The notes: generated by a model from the sequence alone, not told the origin. Shown: positions 7,827 through 16,429, counted from the first letter of the stretch. The stretch is DNA of 23,492 nucleotides from RGIG426 sp045643425 (GCA_045643425.1 JAZUKW010000029.1:1-23492); one strand, 5' to 3'. Translations and numbers: made by a program.

Positions 7827-8822
7827 TTATTTTTTATACCGTTCCAGCGCCGCCGCTAAATCGTCGCGGATCACATCGCGCAGCGATTTCGGGGACAGCA
7901 CCTCTACGTAATTGAGAAATTGCTCCGCCCAATGGCGCATCGCTTTCGGCGAAGCTTTCAGCGTGACCAGCACCCTGCCGTCCGCCTGCTCTTTCATCTT
8001 GGCGGTCTTGCCGAACCAATCCACGACCTGATCCACCACTTCCTCTTTAACGATCATCTCGATGCGTTGCGGCTCGTCGGCATACAGATACGGGCGCGCC
8101 GTGTTGGTAAAGAGAAAATCGACCGTTCCGCTCTCATACCCCTTGACCGTGCGCAGTTGGCGTGCCGGCTCGTCCAAAATCTCCATATTCGTCATGTGAT
8201 CCAAGCGCTGGAATGAAATGTCGCCCCACGTGTCGTGGTAGGCCATAAGATAATAGCGCTGGTTATGCAAAATCATCTGATACGGCGACACGGTGTAGCT
8301 GTGGGATGTATGCAGCCGACCGTCCACGCCGTATTTGTTATAGACGTAAGAAATCTTGCAGCCCTTAACGATCGCCTCATCCACCCGCTCGATGTTGTAA
8401 AACAGGTTGGGCGACTCGGTTTTGTTTTGCTCGCCGGTCTTGTAGACGTTGTCCATCCGCGACTCGAAATACTCGCTCGACAACCCCGCCAGCCGCCCGG
8501 CCAAGTCCTTGGAATGGGTCGAGTTGATGTGGCGGCTCGCCATGACCGACTCGATCAAAAGCCGCAGCTCCGCGTCCATAAACCCGCTGGGGTTGAGCAG
8601 CCATACGCCGTCGTAGCTGCGCATGAGCTCGTAATCCGCTTCCTCCAGCGTCTCAAGATGGCGGCCGATCGCCTTGCGCTCCATCTCGATGCCGAACTCT
8701 TCTTTCAGGTAGTGCGCAATATCCACCTGACGCAGATGGTGGTTCTCGTCGGTTTTCTCTCGCAGAATCTGTAAAATCGCCAACAACGCCAGCGATTTCG
8801 GCTTCATCGTATATTTTTCCAT
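7827..8822 (-). CDS. WYL-domain transcriptional regulator
   Basis: A 331-residue DNA-binding regulator. The N-terminal 5-70 residues form a winged helix of the HTH_11/DeoR type (LRQVDIAHYLKEEFGIEMER, then RKAIGRHLETL as recognition helix). The middle carries the WYL core, including VSPYQMILHNQRYYLMAYHD and the downstream FQRLDHM that corresponds to the R-x-x-R-x-D-R strand. The C-terminal part resembles the WYL C-terminal extension. Known: WYL domains bind nucleic acid or nucleotide-like ligands and often control stress, DNA-damage or defence genes. The start at 8822 is chosen over 8909 because AAAGGAG lies 5 nt upstream and the longer start would fall on the promoter. It follows the phospho-signalling operon in the same direction but has its own promoter; no clear terminator separates them, so some read-through is likely. 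Confidence 0.93.
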   Translation of the reverse strand: MEKYTMKPKSLALLAILQILREKTDENHHLRQVDIAHYLKEEFGIEMERKAIGRHLETLEEADYELMRSYDGVWLLNPSGFMDAELRLLIESVMASRHINSTHSKDLAGRLAGLSSEYFESRMDNVYKTGEQNKTESPNLFYNIERVDEAIVKGCKISYVYNKYGVDGRLHTSHSYTVSPYQMILHNQRYYLMAYHDTWGDISFQRLDHMTNMEILDEPARQLRTVKGYESGTVDFLFTNTARPYLYADEPQRIEMIVKEEVVDQVVDWFGKTAKMKEQADGRVLVTLKASPKAMRHWAEQFLNYVEVLSPKSLRDVIRDDLAAALERYKK

Positions 8823-8880
8823 GGCGTCTCCTTTCCTCTCGCGTCCGCATTCTGTCGCATCTCCCCGCGATCGTTCCTTT

Positions 8881-8909
8881 ATTGTACCATATTCGGTGCG
8901 CAAATGCAA
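8881..8909 (-). promoter_or_regulatory. Promoter of the WYL regulator
   Basis: On the - strand: TTGCAT (8909-8904), 17-nt spacer, TACAAT (8886-8881). It lies between the stop of the PP2C gene (8925) and ATG 8822. Confidence 0.7.
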
Positions 8910-8924
8910 GAGAAAAGCGGGACG

Positions 8925-9878
8925 TCACTTTCGCATTTTTCGTCTTCGCTTGCCTTCCTCGGCCTCCCGCCGGGCATACGCCTCGTCGAACGTCGTCTTT
9001 AACGACAGCGCCGTTTCGCCGCGCGGGAACACCGGCTCGACGTTTTTCTTTTTGCACAGCTGCGTTTTTGAAGCGCAAATAATCGACCAATCATCAAAGC
9101 CGAAATAAGCGGCTTGGGAGAGCTCCTTTTTCAGCCGTTCTTCCATCATCGACAACGGTTTTTTTCCAATAAGCTTCTCTACGCCGGTTTGGATAGAGCC
9201 AAACCCTTTGAAAAGATTTTGTAAGCCGTCGCTGAACAGCACCACGCGTTCTACCTTGGTGCCGTCTAACAGCGCCGCGTGGAAATGCTCGCCGGCATCC
9301 GCGCGGAACGTGAAGTAGGTCATGTTGCTGGCTTCGCCATTCTCCTCCTCCGAGCGATACAAAACTTTTCCGTTTTTCCCGAGACAAACCGCGTTTCCGT
9401 CGCCGATATGTCCTACGAGCAGGCGATTGCGTTCCCACTCCCACACGACAAACACCAACGTCGCAAATAGGTCACGATCATCAATAACACACTGTTTTTG
9501 TTTTTCCAGCTTCTTTTTGCGACGCTGAAATTCCTGAAAAAACAACTCGGTCAAGCACTCGGTAAATCGGCTGTTTTTCGTCACTCTCGACACGCTTAAA
9601 TCCAGGTGTTTTGACATCACCTCGTAAGGTGATTCCCAGCATTGCGTGATCGTATTTTTACGAAACAGCCCTTGGATGATTTGATTGTTGATCGTCGCCG
9701 CCTCTTCCGCAAAAGCGGAACCGCTGCAACCGTCAGACACCACCATCACCAGCCGTTTCGGGTTTTGGGAATACGACACGCTCAGCCGATCCTGACACGG
9801 CTTTTGTTCTTTCTCGTGGTGCGTACCTCTCCCCAACAAATACGTTACTGCCGGTTCTTTTTTATTATCCATTAACAT
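8925..9878 (-). CDS. PP2C-family protein phosphatase (second in operon)
   Basis: A metal-dependent Ser/Thr phosphatase of about 317 residues, related to the PP2C_2 branch. Seen: an N-terminal GRGTHHEKEQKPCQD segment in place of the usual R-x-x-N-E-D, SDGCSGS for the D-G-x-G metal site, HIGDGNAVCL for the N-x-G-D-S strand, LFSDGLQNLF, and a C-terminal FDDWSIICA that supplies the last metal aspartate. All metal-ligand positions therefore have a candidate acid. It follows the vWA gene by 40 nt. The C-terminus is a basic tail (KRRRKMRK). Known: a PP2C of this kind belongs to the TerY-P triad with a vWA protein and an atypical kinase, which is exactly the gene order here. ATG 9878 or the in-frame ATG two codons later (9872) are both possible; GGAAGGA and GAAGG lie upstream. 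Confidence 0.88.
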   Translation of the reverse strand: MLMDNKKEPAVTYLLGRGTHHEKEQKPCQDRLSVSYSQNPKRLVMVVSDGCSGSAFAEEAATINNQIIQGLFRKNTITQCWESPYEVMSKHLDLSVSRVTKNSRFTECLTELFFQEFQRRKKKLEKQKQCVIDDRDLFATLVFVVWEWERNRLLVGHIGDGNAVCLGKNGKVLYRSEEENGEASNMTYFTFRADAGEHFHAALLDGTKVERVVLFSDGLQNLFKGFGSIQTGVEKLIGKKPLSMMEERLKKELSQAAYFGFDDWSIICASKTQLCKKKNVEPVFPRGETALSLKTTFDEAYARREAEEGKRRRKMRK

Positions 9879-9918
9879 CCTTCATTTCCTTCCGACAATC
9901 TCAACGCCCTCGGTCGTT

Positions 9919-10704
9919 TTATCCTTCCATATTGGTCATAATCAAATTATCCCTGTCCGCTTCAAGACGTATAACTTTGTTCACTCCCATGTTCGGCGTC
10001 GTGGTTATCGTCACAATCGCGGGGATACATTCTTCAAAAAACTTCTTCAACTTTCTTTCTATTCTCTCTTTTTCCCTAAGTTCTGCTTCCTCGGTTTCCA
10101 CCTCTGCTTCCGTAATAATCAAAGGTTGAATCACAATCTTACTCCGGCCCGACTGAATTTGTTGCATCGACTTTTGGGCCTCCTGTTGTTCCCGCAGCTT
10201 ACTCTCCATCTCATCAGCTTTCACTTTACCAATTCGATGAATAAGCCCCACACTCGCCACGTTCAACACTTTTTCGTCTTTAATTTTTTTCGCACTATTC
10301 TCAAATTCAACCGTATCAGAAGGCTTTCCGTCTGAAAAGTAAACAAGGAGCGGATGGGCTCGCTTATACCCTGCCAACTTCTTATATCGTCTTTTCGCTT
10401 TGTCAGCAACTTTTTCCAAAACCTTGGAGGGATAAGTCTGACCGTAGCCTTCTTTTATCTTAATGTTCAATTTTTTACTCTTCACGTTATGAACTTCTTT
10501 ACACGATACGTGGGTGTTAACTTCGTTCGCAAAGGAGTACAGTGAAAAATACAAATCCAACCCCTGCTCATCGGCTACTTTGCACAGTTCCTTCACCAGG
10601 TTTTTCAGCGCCGTATTCATCGTATTCTGAAACGGAAACATCGATCCACTCCGGTCGACAACCACAAAAACGTCGACAATTGTCTTGCTTGCGTCTTTTT
10701 TCAT
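9919..10704 (-). CDS. TerY-like von Willebrand factor A domain protein
   Basis: A cytoplasmic vWA protein of 261 residues. Seen: MIDAS motif D-R-S-G-S at residues 17-21 after a hydrophobic strand, the MIDAS threonine in GYGQTYPS near residue 92, and the MIDAS aspartate in YFSDGKPSD near residue 125, so metal-dependent ligand binding should be intact. After the vWA fold comes a Glu/Lys-rich helical segment (about 165-230), and a short beta-rich C-terminus. No signal peptide or membrane helix. Known: TerY-type vWA proteins act with a PP2C and a protein kinase as a signalling triad in Ter-type stress systems. It sits 14 nt after the kinase gene and 40 nt before the second PP2C. GGTGGGGAG lies 5 nt before ATG 10704. 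Base composition is visibly more A+T-rich than gdhA or the large 1328-residue gene. Confidence 0.9.
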   Translation of the reverse strand: MKKDASKTIVDVFVVVDRSGSMFPFQNTMNTALKNLVKELCKVADEQGLDLYFSLYSFANEVNTHVSCKEVHNVKSKKLNIKIKEGYGQTYPSKVLEKVADKAKRRYKKLAGYKRAHPLLVYFSDGKPSDTVEFENSAKKIKDEKVLNVASVGLIHRIGKVKADEMESKLREQQEAQKSMQQIQSGRSKIVIQPLIITEAEVETEEAELREKERIERKLKKFFEECIPAIVTITTTPNMGVNKVIRLEADRDNLIMTNMEG

Positions 10705-10718
10705 GTATACTCCCCACC

Positions 10719-12542
10719 TTACTTGTTAAAATTCTTTCGCCATTTCAGCGTATCGATCCATTCGCCGATTGACGGCACACGGTCACAACGTCCGACTCCG
10801 GTATCATTTGCTTCGTTCTTCAAAACCAATCCTCTTTTACCGGATTTTTCGCTTTTTTTCGGAGCGGAAAACGCCGTGGCAAATAGGTCCCGTTGCCTCG
10901 GGGAAAGTCTTCGCCATTTCATTAAATATTCGCGTCTTGCATGCGTTCCCCTTGTTCGAATGCCAATCGGACCCAGCGTGGAAAACGGGAATACGTACTT
11001 GTCCCCCCATTGTATGTCATCATCTTCTTCGTCTTCGCTATCCCAGGGCTGCAAAAGCGGAGTGGTATCGTTTTCAAACTTGCACAGAATATTCCACACC
11101 ATCACTGCCACAGAAAAATACAAATGGTGCAAATCGCGCAAGCCTACAAGCTCCATTCCAAAAGTTTCCGGATGGCGATATGCGTTTACATTGCCACCGC
11201 CCGGATAATTCACGAGCTGTATCGAATCCGCGTCCACCGCAAGCAGCTCGTTCTCTTTACTGTAAATGAAATTCTTTCCGCTTATGTCCACCACAAAAAA
11301 TTGCAGAAGCGAGAGCTCTAAGTACAACGCCAAAAAATCGAGCAGCATTTCTTCTCTTTCTTCAGAATTTTTCGGTTTTCCGAAGACCTTGTCTCCCACC
11401 GGAATTCTCTTCATAGTAAATCCAACACAAACGGGCTCACGCGACTGAAAGCATCCGTCCCCGTTGGCATCAAGTCCCGTACATCTTTCTGCCGTCGCGT
11501 AAACGAGTTTTTGAGGAAACGCTGCAAACGATTTCCCTGTTTTACCAACCTCGCTCATATCGTTCAGCTTGTTTTCAAATTCGTCCCTACACAAGACGCG
11601 GTCTCGATACAGCTTGAGGTATACAGGCTCACTCGCGTCGGTTTGCATTTCAAAAATTTGCGCTTCTCCTCCGCCAAGTCCTGTTGGATTCAACTCGCTT
11701 ACCTTTACGTCGAAACGGCCCGCCCGGTCACCGATGGAAAGCTCTTCATAGTTCACACGCAAATAGTCATCGCCTTCAAAACCATCTTGTTCGTATCTTT
11801 TTCTAAAGAAGCATTCTTTACCATCTCTGGGCTCGCCCTTTTCCTTAACAGCTTTGGGCACATCGCCGTTGTTCGCATCGTAGAAATAAGCTTTAACGAG
11901 AGTGGCCGTTTCTCCTCGCCCAAAATCCATATCAGGTTCCGTTGATGCAGTTTCTCTATACGGGGAAAACGAAGATCTTATGTCAACAGGTTCATTTTCG
12001 CCCGGAAGATTTTCTGCTTTTTTAACCGTCGCGAGCGAATCGGGATGCGAGTCGGCGTAATCCCTTGCATGTTGCGAATCAAACAGTAAGTAACGATAAT
12101 TCTTTACCTTGAGTCGTCTCATCTGCATCACAAAGTTTTTTGCGCGTAAGGGCTCATAAAACAAAAACACATGTCTTTCCTCGCTCTCGGCGCGTGCAAT
12201 GGGGGATCGCAGCATTTCACGTTTGGAAAACCAGCGCGGAACGTCAGCAGCAATAATCTTCCCCGCCATTTCTTTGATCTTCTTCGAGCGCGCCCTGTTA
12301 GAAAGCAGCAAAATTTCGTTGTAGTCATCCTCTGCAATCATGACGTTAAACTTCTTGGAAAGGAGCAGTTTTTCGATTTCGTCAAAATCCTCCAAAACAC
12401 AGCTGGCATCTAAAAACACCGTAAAATGTTTGTCCTCTTCCCCCTCCCACGAAGGTTTTTGCGCGACGCTTTTTTCAATATACGCCTCGATTTTTTTCAA
12501 CGGGGAAAAGGTGTAAGTTTTTCCGTTAATCGTCCGTTCCAT
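10719..12542 (-). CDS. PIN-like domain fused to an atypical Ser/Thr protein kinase
   Basis: 607 residues with two recognisable parts. Residues 38-165 look like a PIN-type fold: strand FTVFLDASCVL with D45, then a helix carrying DDYNEI (E76), later acidic positions near D155. Residues 280-500 are an atypical kinase: glycine-rich loop GLGGGEA (288-294), beta-3 lysine K310 (VYLKLY), hinge GFTMKRI (374-380), catalytic loop VVDISGKNF with D419 and N424, metal aspartate D437 in VDADSIQ (DFG equivalent), and activation-segment YRHPE (455-459). The classical H-R-D histidine is replaced by valine. This is the signature of the kinase of TerY-P triads rather than of PknB-type kinases. All key catalytic residues are present, so it is probably active. 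AGAGGG lies 8 nt upstream of ATG 12542. The PIN assignment is less sure than the kinase. Confidence 0.82.
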   Translation of the reverse strand: MERTINGKTYTFSPLKKIEAYIEKSVAQKPSWEGEEDKHFTVFLDASCVLEDFDEIEKLLLSKKFNVMIAEDDYNEILLLSNRARSKKIKEMAGKIIAADVPRWFSKREMLRSPIARAESEERHVFLFYEPLRAKNFVMQMRRLKVKNYRYLLFDSQHARDYADSHPDSLATVKKAENLPGENEPVDIRSSFSPYRETASTEPDMDFGRGETATLVKAYFYDANNGDVPKAVKEKGEPRDGKECFFRKRYEQDGFEGDDYLRVNYEELSIGDRAGRFDVKVSELNPTGLGGGEAQIFEMQTDASEPVYLKLYRDRVLCRDEFENKLNDMSEVGKTGKSFAAFPQKLVYATAERCTGLDANGDGCFQSREPVCVGFTMKRIPVGDKVFGKPKNSEEREEMLLDFLALYLELSLLQFFVVDISGKNFIYSKENELLAVDADSIQLVNYPGGGNVNAYRHPETFGMELVGLRDLHHLYFSVAVMVWNILCKFENDTTPLLQPWDSEDEEDDDIQWGDKYVFPFSTLGPIGIRTRGTHARREYLMKWRRLSPRQRDLFATAFSAPKKSEKSGKRGLVLKNEANDTGVGRCDRVPSIGEWIDTLKWRKNFNK

Positions 12543-12569
12543 TGCCGCATCCCTCTTTTTCCGTAGTTT

Positions 12570-13334
12570 TTATACGACGTCAACCACAATTGCCGTGCAA
12601 TTGTCCGATCCTTTTTTCTTCTCCGCAGCAGCAACCATCGCGGCCGCGCCGCCTTTTTTCGCCAAAGAAACAAAGGCTTTCGTTCGTAGCTCGTTTGTAA
12701 CTCCATCCGTAGCCAAGATAAAACGATCGCCAACCTTTATTATACCACACTTTATATGCGCCGTCAACGAAGAAACTGCCGTAGCATCACCTAAATGTTT
12801 CAGTAACACGCGCGCATCCTCTTTTGAGGGCTTTTCGCCCTTTCGCAACTTTTCATAATAGGCGTTGTCGCGAACACTTAACTCCTTAGCGCGGCGTTTT
12901 TGAACCAAAAAAACGGGGCTATCGCCGATGTTGGCGGTGTAATACTCGTTTTCATAAAGAAGCAACAACGCAATCGTCGATGAGCCGCTCGTTTGCGCCT
13001 TTTTGTTGTAAGCAAGCATCGCTTGCTGAGCGCGGTCAAGGATGAGATAAAGAAAATCTTTCACCTTCGGTCGAAGCTCGCGCGGCATAGCATTAAATTC
13101 ATCGGCTTCGTTTTCAATTGCGCTCAGCGCAGCGGACGCCGCCGCTCGGCTGTCCGGAAGTGAGCCAACGCCGTCGGCAACGGCAAAAACAGCAACCGCA
13201 TCCGTCCGCCGGCGTTTGCCGCTGACAACTTGCGTTTCGGCACCTACGGTATACGAGAGCAACGGCGGCACCAAAAACACGTCGTCGTTTCGGTCACGCT
13301 GACCGAGCGCGGTCGCAGCACTAAAAATCGTCAT
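12570..13334 (-). CDS. PP2C-family protein phosphatase (first in operon, PstP-like)
   Basis: A 254-residue PPM-type Ser/Thr phosphatase. Seen in order: GQRDRNDD near the N-terminus (R-x-x-N-D-D), FAVADGVGS (D-G-x-G metal site), GSSTIALLLL plus ANIGDSPVFLV (the G-T-T-A and N-x-G-D-S strands), LATDGVTNEL (S/T-D-G), and SDNCTAIVVDV at the C-terminus (D-N-x-T). It is a complete stand-alone catalytic domain without membrane anchor. Known: PP2Cs of this size reverse kinase phosphorylation of cell-wall and division proteins. The start at 13334 (MTIFSA) is preferred because GGAGG lies 8 nt upstream; the ATG of the longer frame overlaps that site. It is separated from the upstream PBP gene by 123 nt holding a strong hairpin, and followed after 27 nt by the kinase. 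Confidence 0.92.
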   Translation of the reverse strand: MTIFSAATALGQRDRNDDVFLVPPLLSYTVGAETQVVSGKRRRTDAVAVFAVADGVGSLPDSRAAASAALSAIENEADEFNAMPRELRPKVKDFLYLILDRAQQAMLAYNKKAQTSGSSTIALLLLYENEYYTANIGDSPVFLVQKRRAKELSVRDNAYYEKLRKGEKPSKEDARVLLKHLGDATAVSSLTAHIKCGIIKVGDRFILATDGVTNELRTKAFVSLAKKGGAAAMVAAAEKKKGSDNCTAIVVDVV

Positions 13335-13395
13335 TCTTTTTTCCTCCATATCGTTGTTTGCGCATTCATCTCCCGAACGCGGCAAAAAGGGTGTT

Positions 13396-13432
13396 GCTCT
13401 GCGGCAGCGAACGTCGTTCGCCGCCGCAGAGC
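13396..13432 (-). terminator. Strong hairpin between the PBP and PP2C genes (attenuator or processing site)
   Basis: Two 17-nt arms with one mismatch around a 3-nt centre (GCTCTGCGGC... / ...GCCGCAGAGC). On the - strand a short T-run (five T) begins about 8 nt after the stem. Placed inside an otherwise tight operon, it may terminate part of the transcripts or stabilise an end. Confidence 0.55.
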
Positions 13433-13457
13433 GCCTACGGTTACGGTAGTATTTGCT

Positions 13458-14894
13458 TTAGGCGGCGGCGTAATTCAGCACCGCGTCAATGAGAGTGAGA
13501 ACCCGCTCTCTAAGCGAGCTGCCCGTCAGATAGCTGCCGTCTCCATTTTTCGGCGTGTCAGTTCGCGACACGATGAGGGCATAACGCTCACCATTGGGGA
13601 GCTCCATGCCAACAGTGTAATATATGTGGTCGGGTCTATTTCCACCAACCTCGGCAGTGCCGGTTTTGGCGATGAAATACGCCTCGTCCTCGCCGTAAAC
13701 GTCATAAAGACAGTAGGCGCCTCCTTCGGTGGCAACCTGATGAAACAGCTCTTTCGTCTTTTTCGCAGCCGATTTGCCAACCGTCTTCGATAACACCTTT
13801 TCTTTCGCCTTGAGGGTGGTACGACCGTCGTTGGAGATAGACGTAATCAGGTTCGGCTTCATCATCGTTCCGTCGTTTGTTAGAGCAGAAGTAATCAGGC
13901 AAGTCAAGAGAGGTGGAACGGCGAGCTCTCCCTGACCGAAACCATTACTTGCTAGGAGGTACTGCGTCATGGCTGAGTCATCGTTTTTCCAGCTGGAGGA
14001 GAGCGTACAGAAGTCAAGCTCGACCTCTTTGCCCACCATAAACGACTCGGCAACACGTTGCAATTTATGCGCTTTGAGCTCCAAGCCCAGGCGAGCAAAA
14101 TAGACGTTTACGGAGTCCCGAGCGCCGGTAAAGAGATCGTAGACGCCACTCTCGCCGCCAAAGTTGGTGATGTACCCGTCGCCCACTTGAAACGGACCGG
14201 TAACGTCAGTCTCGAAATCCTCAAGCCCTTCTTTGAAAGCTGCCGCCGCCGTGACCATCTTGAAGGTCGAGCCGGGGGCGTCCTTAGAGTCGACCGCATC
14301 GTTATACCAGAAGCCGTCCGGCTGCGCGTTATACAGCTGACTGTAGGTTACTTCTTTGCCGTCAACCGTCTTGTAAACGTCATCCATTTTGTTAACCTCG
14401 AACTCGTATTTTGCTGAGCGGTTGGCGAAAGCAAGAACCTCGCCGGTGGAAGCGTTCAAGATAATCGCAGAACCCGTCATCCCCGCAATCGCCTGATACG
14501 CGGCTTTTTGGAGAGATGTCGCAAGGGTGGTCTGGATCGTCGCCCCCACATTATCACGACCACCGCTGAACAACGGCACTTCGTATTTTTCACGGAGGCC
14601 GGAAACCCCGAAGGTGCAGTTATACCCGATGATCGAGCCGAAAGAATTGTCGAGCACTTCGGCTGGAACACCCGGCTCCGAGGCTGCAGTAATCGCAGCG
14701 CCATCCCGGTCAAGGAAGCAACCTTCCACCGTACTCTGCTGGTTGGATTCGCGAATAAGACCCCCTTTCTTCTCTTCAATCTCCGGATTCAGGCCCGGGA
14801 TGATCGCCGTCTTGCCCACCATCGTACCGAAGACCAGCAAAACAAACACCGACACAATAACGCCGAAGGCGCGAGCGATTTTCTTCTCTTTCAT
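13458..14894 (-). CDS. Class B penicillin-binding protein (peptidoglycan transpeptidase)
   Basis: A 478-residue D,D-transpeptidase that crosslinks peptidoglycan outside the membrane. Seen: one N-terminal membrane anchor (about residues 9-27) after a basic KEKK start; the short N-terminal part; and the three active-site motifs of the penicillin-binding fold, S-T-F-K with the acylated serine S209, S-V-N at 261-263 and K-T-G at 410-412. It is short for the family, with a reduced N-terminal pedestal, similar to the PbpA type found beside RodA in actinobacteria. The start at 14894 has GGAG 10 nt upstream. An in-frame ATG at 14903 overlaps the stop of the SEDS gene (ATGA) but is too close to that site. 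Either way the two genes are translationally coupled, as expected for a SEDS-PBP pair. Confidence 0.93.
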   Translation of the reverse strand: MKEKKIARAFGVIVSVFVLLVFGTMVGKTAIIPGLNPEIEEKKGGLIRESNQQSTVEGCFLDRDGAAITAASEPGVPAEVLDNSFGSIIGYNCTFGVSGLREKYEVPLFSGGRDNVGATIQTTLATSLQKAAYQAIAGMTGSAIILNASTGEVLAFANRSAKYEFEVNKMDDVYKTVDGKEVTYSQLYNAQPDGFWYNDAVDSKDAPGSTFKMVTAAAAFKEGLEDFETDVTGPFQVGDGYITNFGGESGVYDLFTGARDSVNVYFARLGLELKAHKLQRVAESFMVGKEVELDFCTLSSSWKNDDSAMTQYLLASNGFGQGELAVPPLLTCLITSALTNDGTMMKPNLITSISNDGRTTLKAKEKVLSKTVGKSAAKKTKELFHQVATEGGAYCLYDVYGEDEAYFIAKTGTAEVGGNRPDHIYYTVGMELPNGERYALIVSRTDTPKNGDGSYLTGSSLRERVLTLIDAVLNYAAA

Positions 14895-14899
14895 AGCAT

Positions 14900-16429
14900 T
14901 CATTCTCCTTTTTCACATGTAAGTGCTGCCGTCGCTGAGAGAAGCGTAACGCCCAGAGTTGAAAATCCGGACGAAATCAGAGGAAGACACACCCCAACCA
15001 ATGGCGCGAAGCCTGCTGCCGAAGCCAGATTCAGCGCCGCCTGTATTGCAATAGAGAGCATCAGCGCAAACGCCAGCGCGCCTTGCCTCTTTTTGCCGTG
15101 AATCGCTTCACGACCACAGACTAGCAAAAGCCCAACGTACCCAGCGAAGACTAAAAGTGCAACAATAAAGCCTAATCGTACAAAAAGGTATATCGTCACC
15201 AAGTCGTCGGAAATCTGCGGAACAGCCGCGAGACTCGTCTCCGTGTCGCCAAAGAGGGTTGTGAGGCTTAAAGCTTCCTTTGCCTTATCGGTCTGATAAG
15301 ACTCATCCGCAGTGACTTTTTCCGAATCAAATAACACCTTAAACCGGCTGCTGATTTTCGGCCAAATACGTGCAAGACGGTTGACCGACGGCTCATTCGG
15401 TTCTTTGGGAGGAGTTGCCTTCACGATGGCTTCTTTGCCCTCGATCTGATCGAGCGTGAGCGGCATTTTCGCTTGCTGTTCGTTGAATGCAGAAAGATCT
15501 ACGTAATATTTCTCCAGCTGCTTCTCGTAATCCGCATACGGCGAAACTTTATAAGCGACAAAGACAACGACGAGAGCGACGAGCGCAAGGCCCGCCATAA
15601 CACCCATCTCCGAGAACAAAACACGCTTATTGTTCGCGTTGATAAAGCGAATAATGAGGTAAACAGCGCCGAGTATAAGCAATGTCCCCAACTCGCTGCA
15701 GACAACCAAACACACGGTTTGGAATACCATCATTGCCGCCGAGAGGCCCCCCTTTGCTTTTTCAGAAAACCTTTCCTCCGCGTTCACTTCCGCAAAGAAG
15801 CACACCGCCGCCAGCTGCGTAAGCGCCGTAACCTGAATAGAAGTTTCATCACTGCCGATATAGATCCAACACTTGGCGCCGTTTTTTTCCGACCCCAAGA
15901 TGAAGAGGAGAGCGTAGAGCAGGGCCGTGCCGGCAAAAAACCAGAGCGGGAGTACCCACGGCTTAATCCTCGAACGATCGAGCTTCAAAAAGAGCCAAAC
16001 GAATATCATTCCTGCGACCAATCCGGCATAGAGAACAGCAATATAGAGATAGGCCGACGTTTTCTCCTCATCGGGATTCATATAGAGCTGAACCGCAGCG
16101 CCGGTCACACACAGCAGAAAGAGCAAAAGCGGCGTCGCACGCGAGGCATTGTAAGCCTTCGAGATGAGCACCATCAGCGCGGCGACACCAGCGAGGGGCA
16201 AGACAATGCTGGCGAAGAGGTCGCCAGCGCCTTTGCGTCCCCACGTCCAAAGAGCGAACGCGACAAGCACCATGAGCGGCGAAACCAAATCCTTGCAGTA
16301 GCCCCGCCACTCGATAGTCTTCACACCCTCGGCAAACTCGCGCACGCCGTTCCAGAAGCTGCGCGCCATCGCCGGAAAGACGCTAAACACGTCTTTCACA
16401 AGCGATTCCTTTTTCATCGTCTCAGTCAC
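14900..16429 (-). CDS. SEDS-family peptidoglycan glycosyltransferase (RodA/FtsW-like, divergent)
   Basis: About 509 residues with some ten membrane helices. Family landmarks seen: GAKCWIYIG (the G-A-x-R-W-I segment), SELGTLLIL (D-L-G-T), a large outer loop with Arg-x-x-x-Trp (RLARIW), SYQTDKAKEALS and the acid-containing QISDDLVT (counterpart of the catalytic T-D-F), then QAALNLASAAGFAPLVGVCLPLISSG near the end (Q-x-x-x-N-I ... L-P-F-x-S). SEDS proteins polymerise lipid II into glycan and work with a class B PBP, which is the next gene. The protein is divergent: the N-terminal 50 residues are extra, and the outer loop carries an inserted Lys/Pro/Glu-rich stretch. The start is GTG at 16429, with GAGGTG upstream; it overlaps the preceding gene by 8 nt. 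An ATG at 16417 is an alternative. Confidence 0.88.
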   Translation of the reverse strand: MTETMKKESLVKDVFSVFPAMARSFWNGVREFAEGVKTIEWRGYCKDLVSPLMVLVAFALWTWGRKGAGDLFASIVLPLAGVAALMVLISKAYNASRATPLLLFLLCVTGAAVQLYMNPDEEKTSAYLYIAVLYAGLVAGMIFVWLFLKLDRSRIKPWVLPLWFFAGTALLYALLFILGSEKNGAKCWIYIGSDETSIQVTALTQLAAVCFFAEVNAEERFSEKAKGGLSAAMMVFQTVCLVVCSELGTLLILGAVYLIIRFINANNKRVLFSEMGVMAGLALVALVVVFVAYKVSPYADYEKQLEKYYVDLSAFNEQQAKMPLTLDQIEGKEAIVKATPPKEPNEPSVNRLARIWPKISSRFKVLFDSEKVTADESYQTDKAKEALSLTTLFGDTETSLAAVPQISDDLVTIYLFVRLGFIVALLVFAGYVGLLLVCGREAIHGKKRQGALAFALMLSIAIQAALNLASAAGFAPLVGVCLPLISSGFSTLGVTLLSATAALTCEKGE

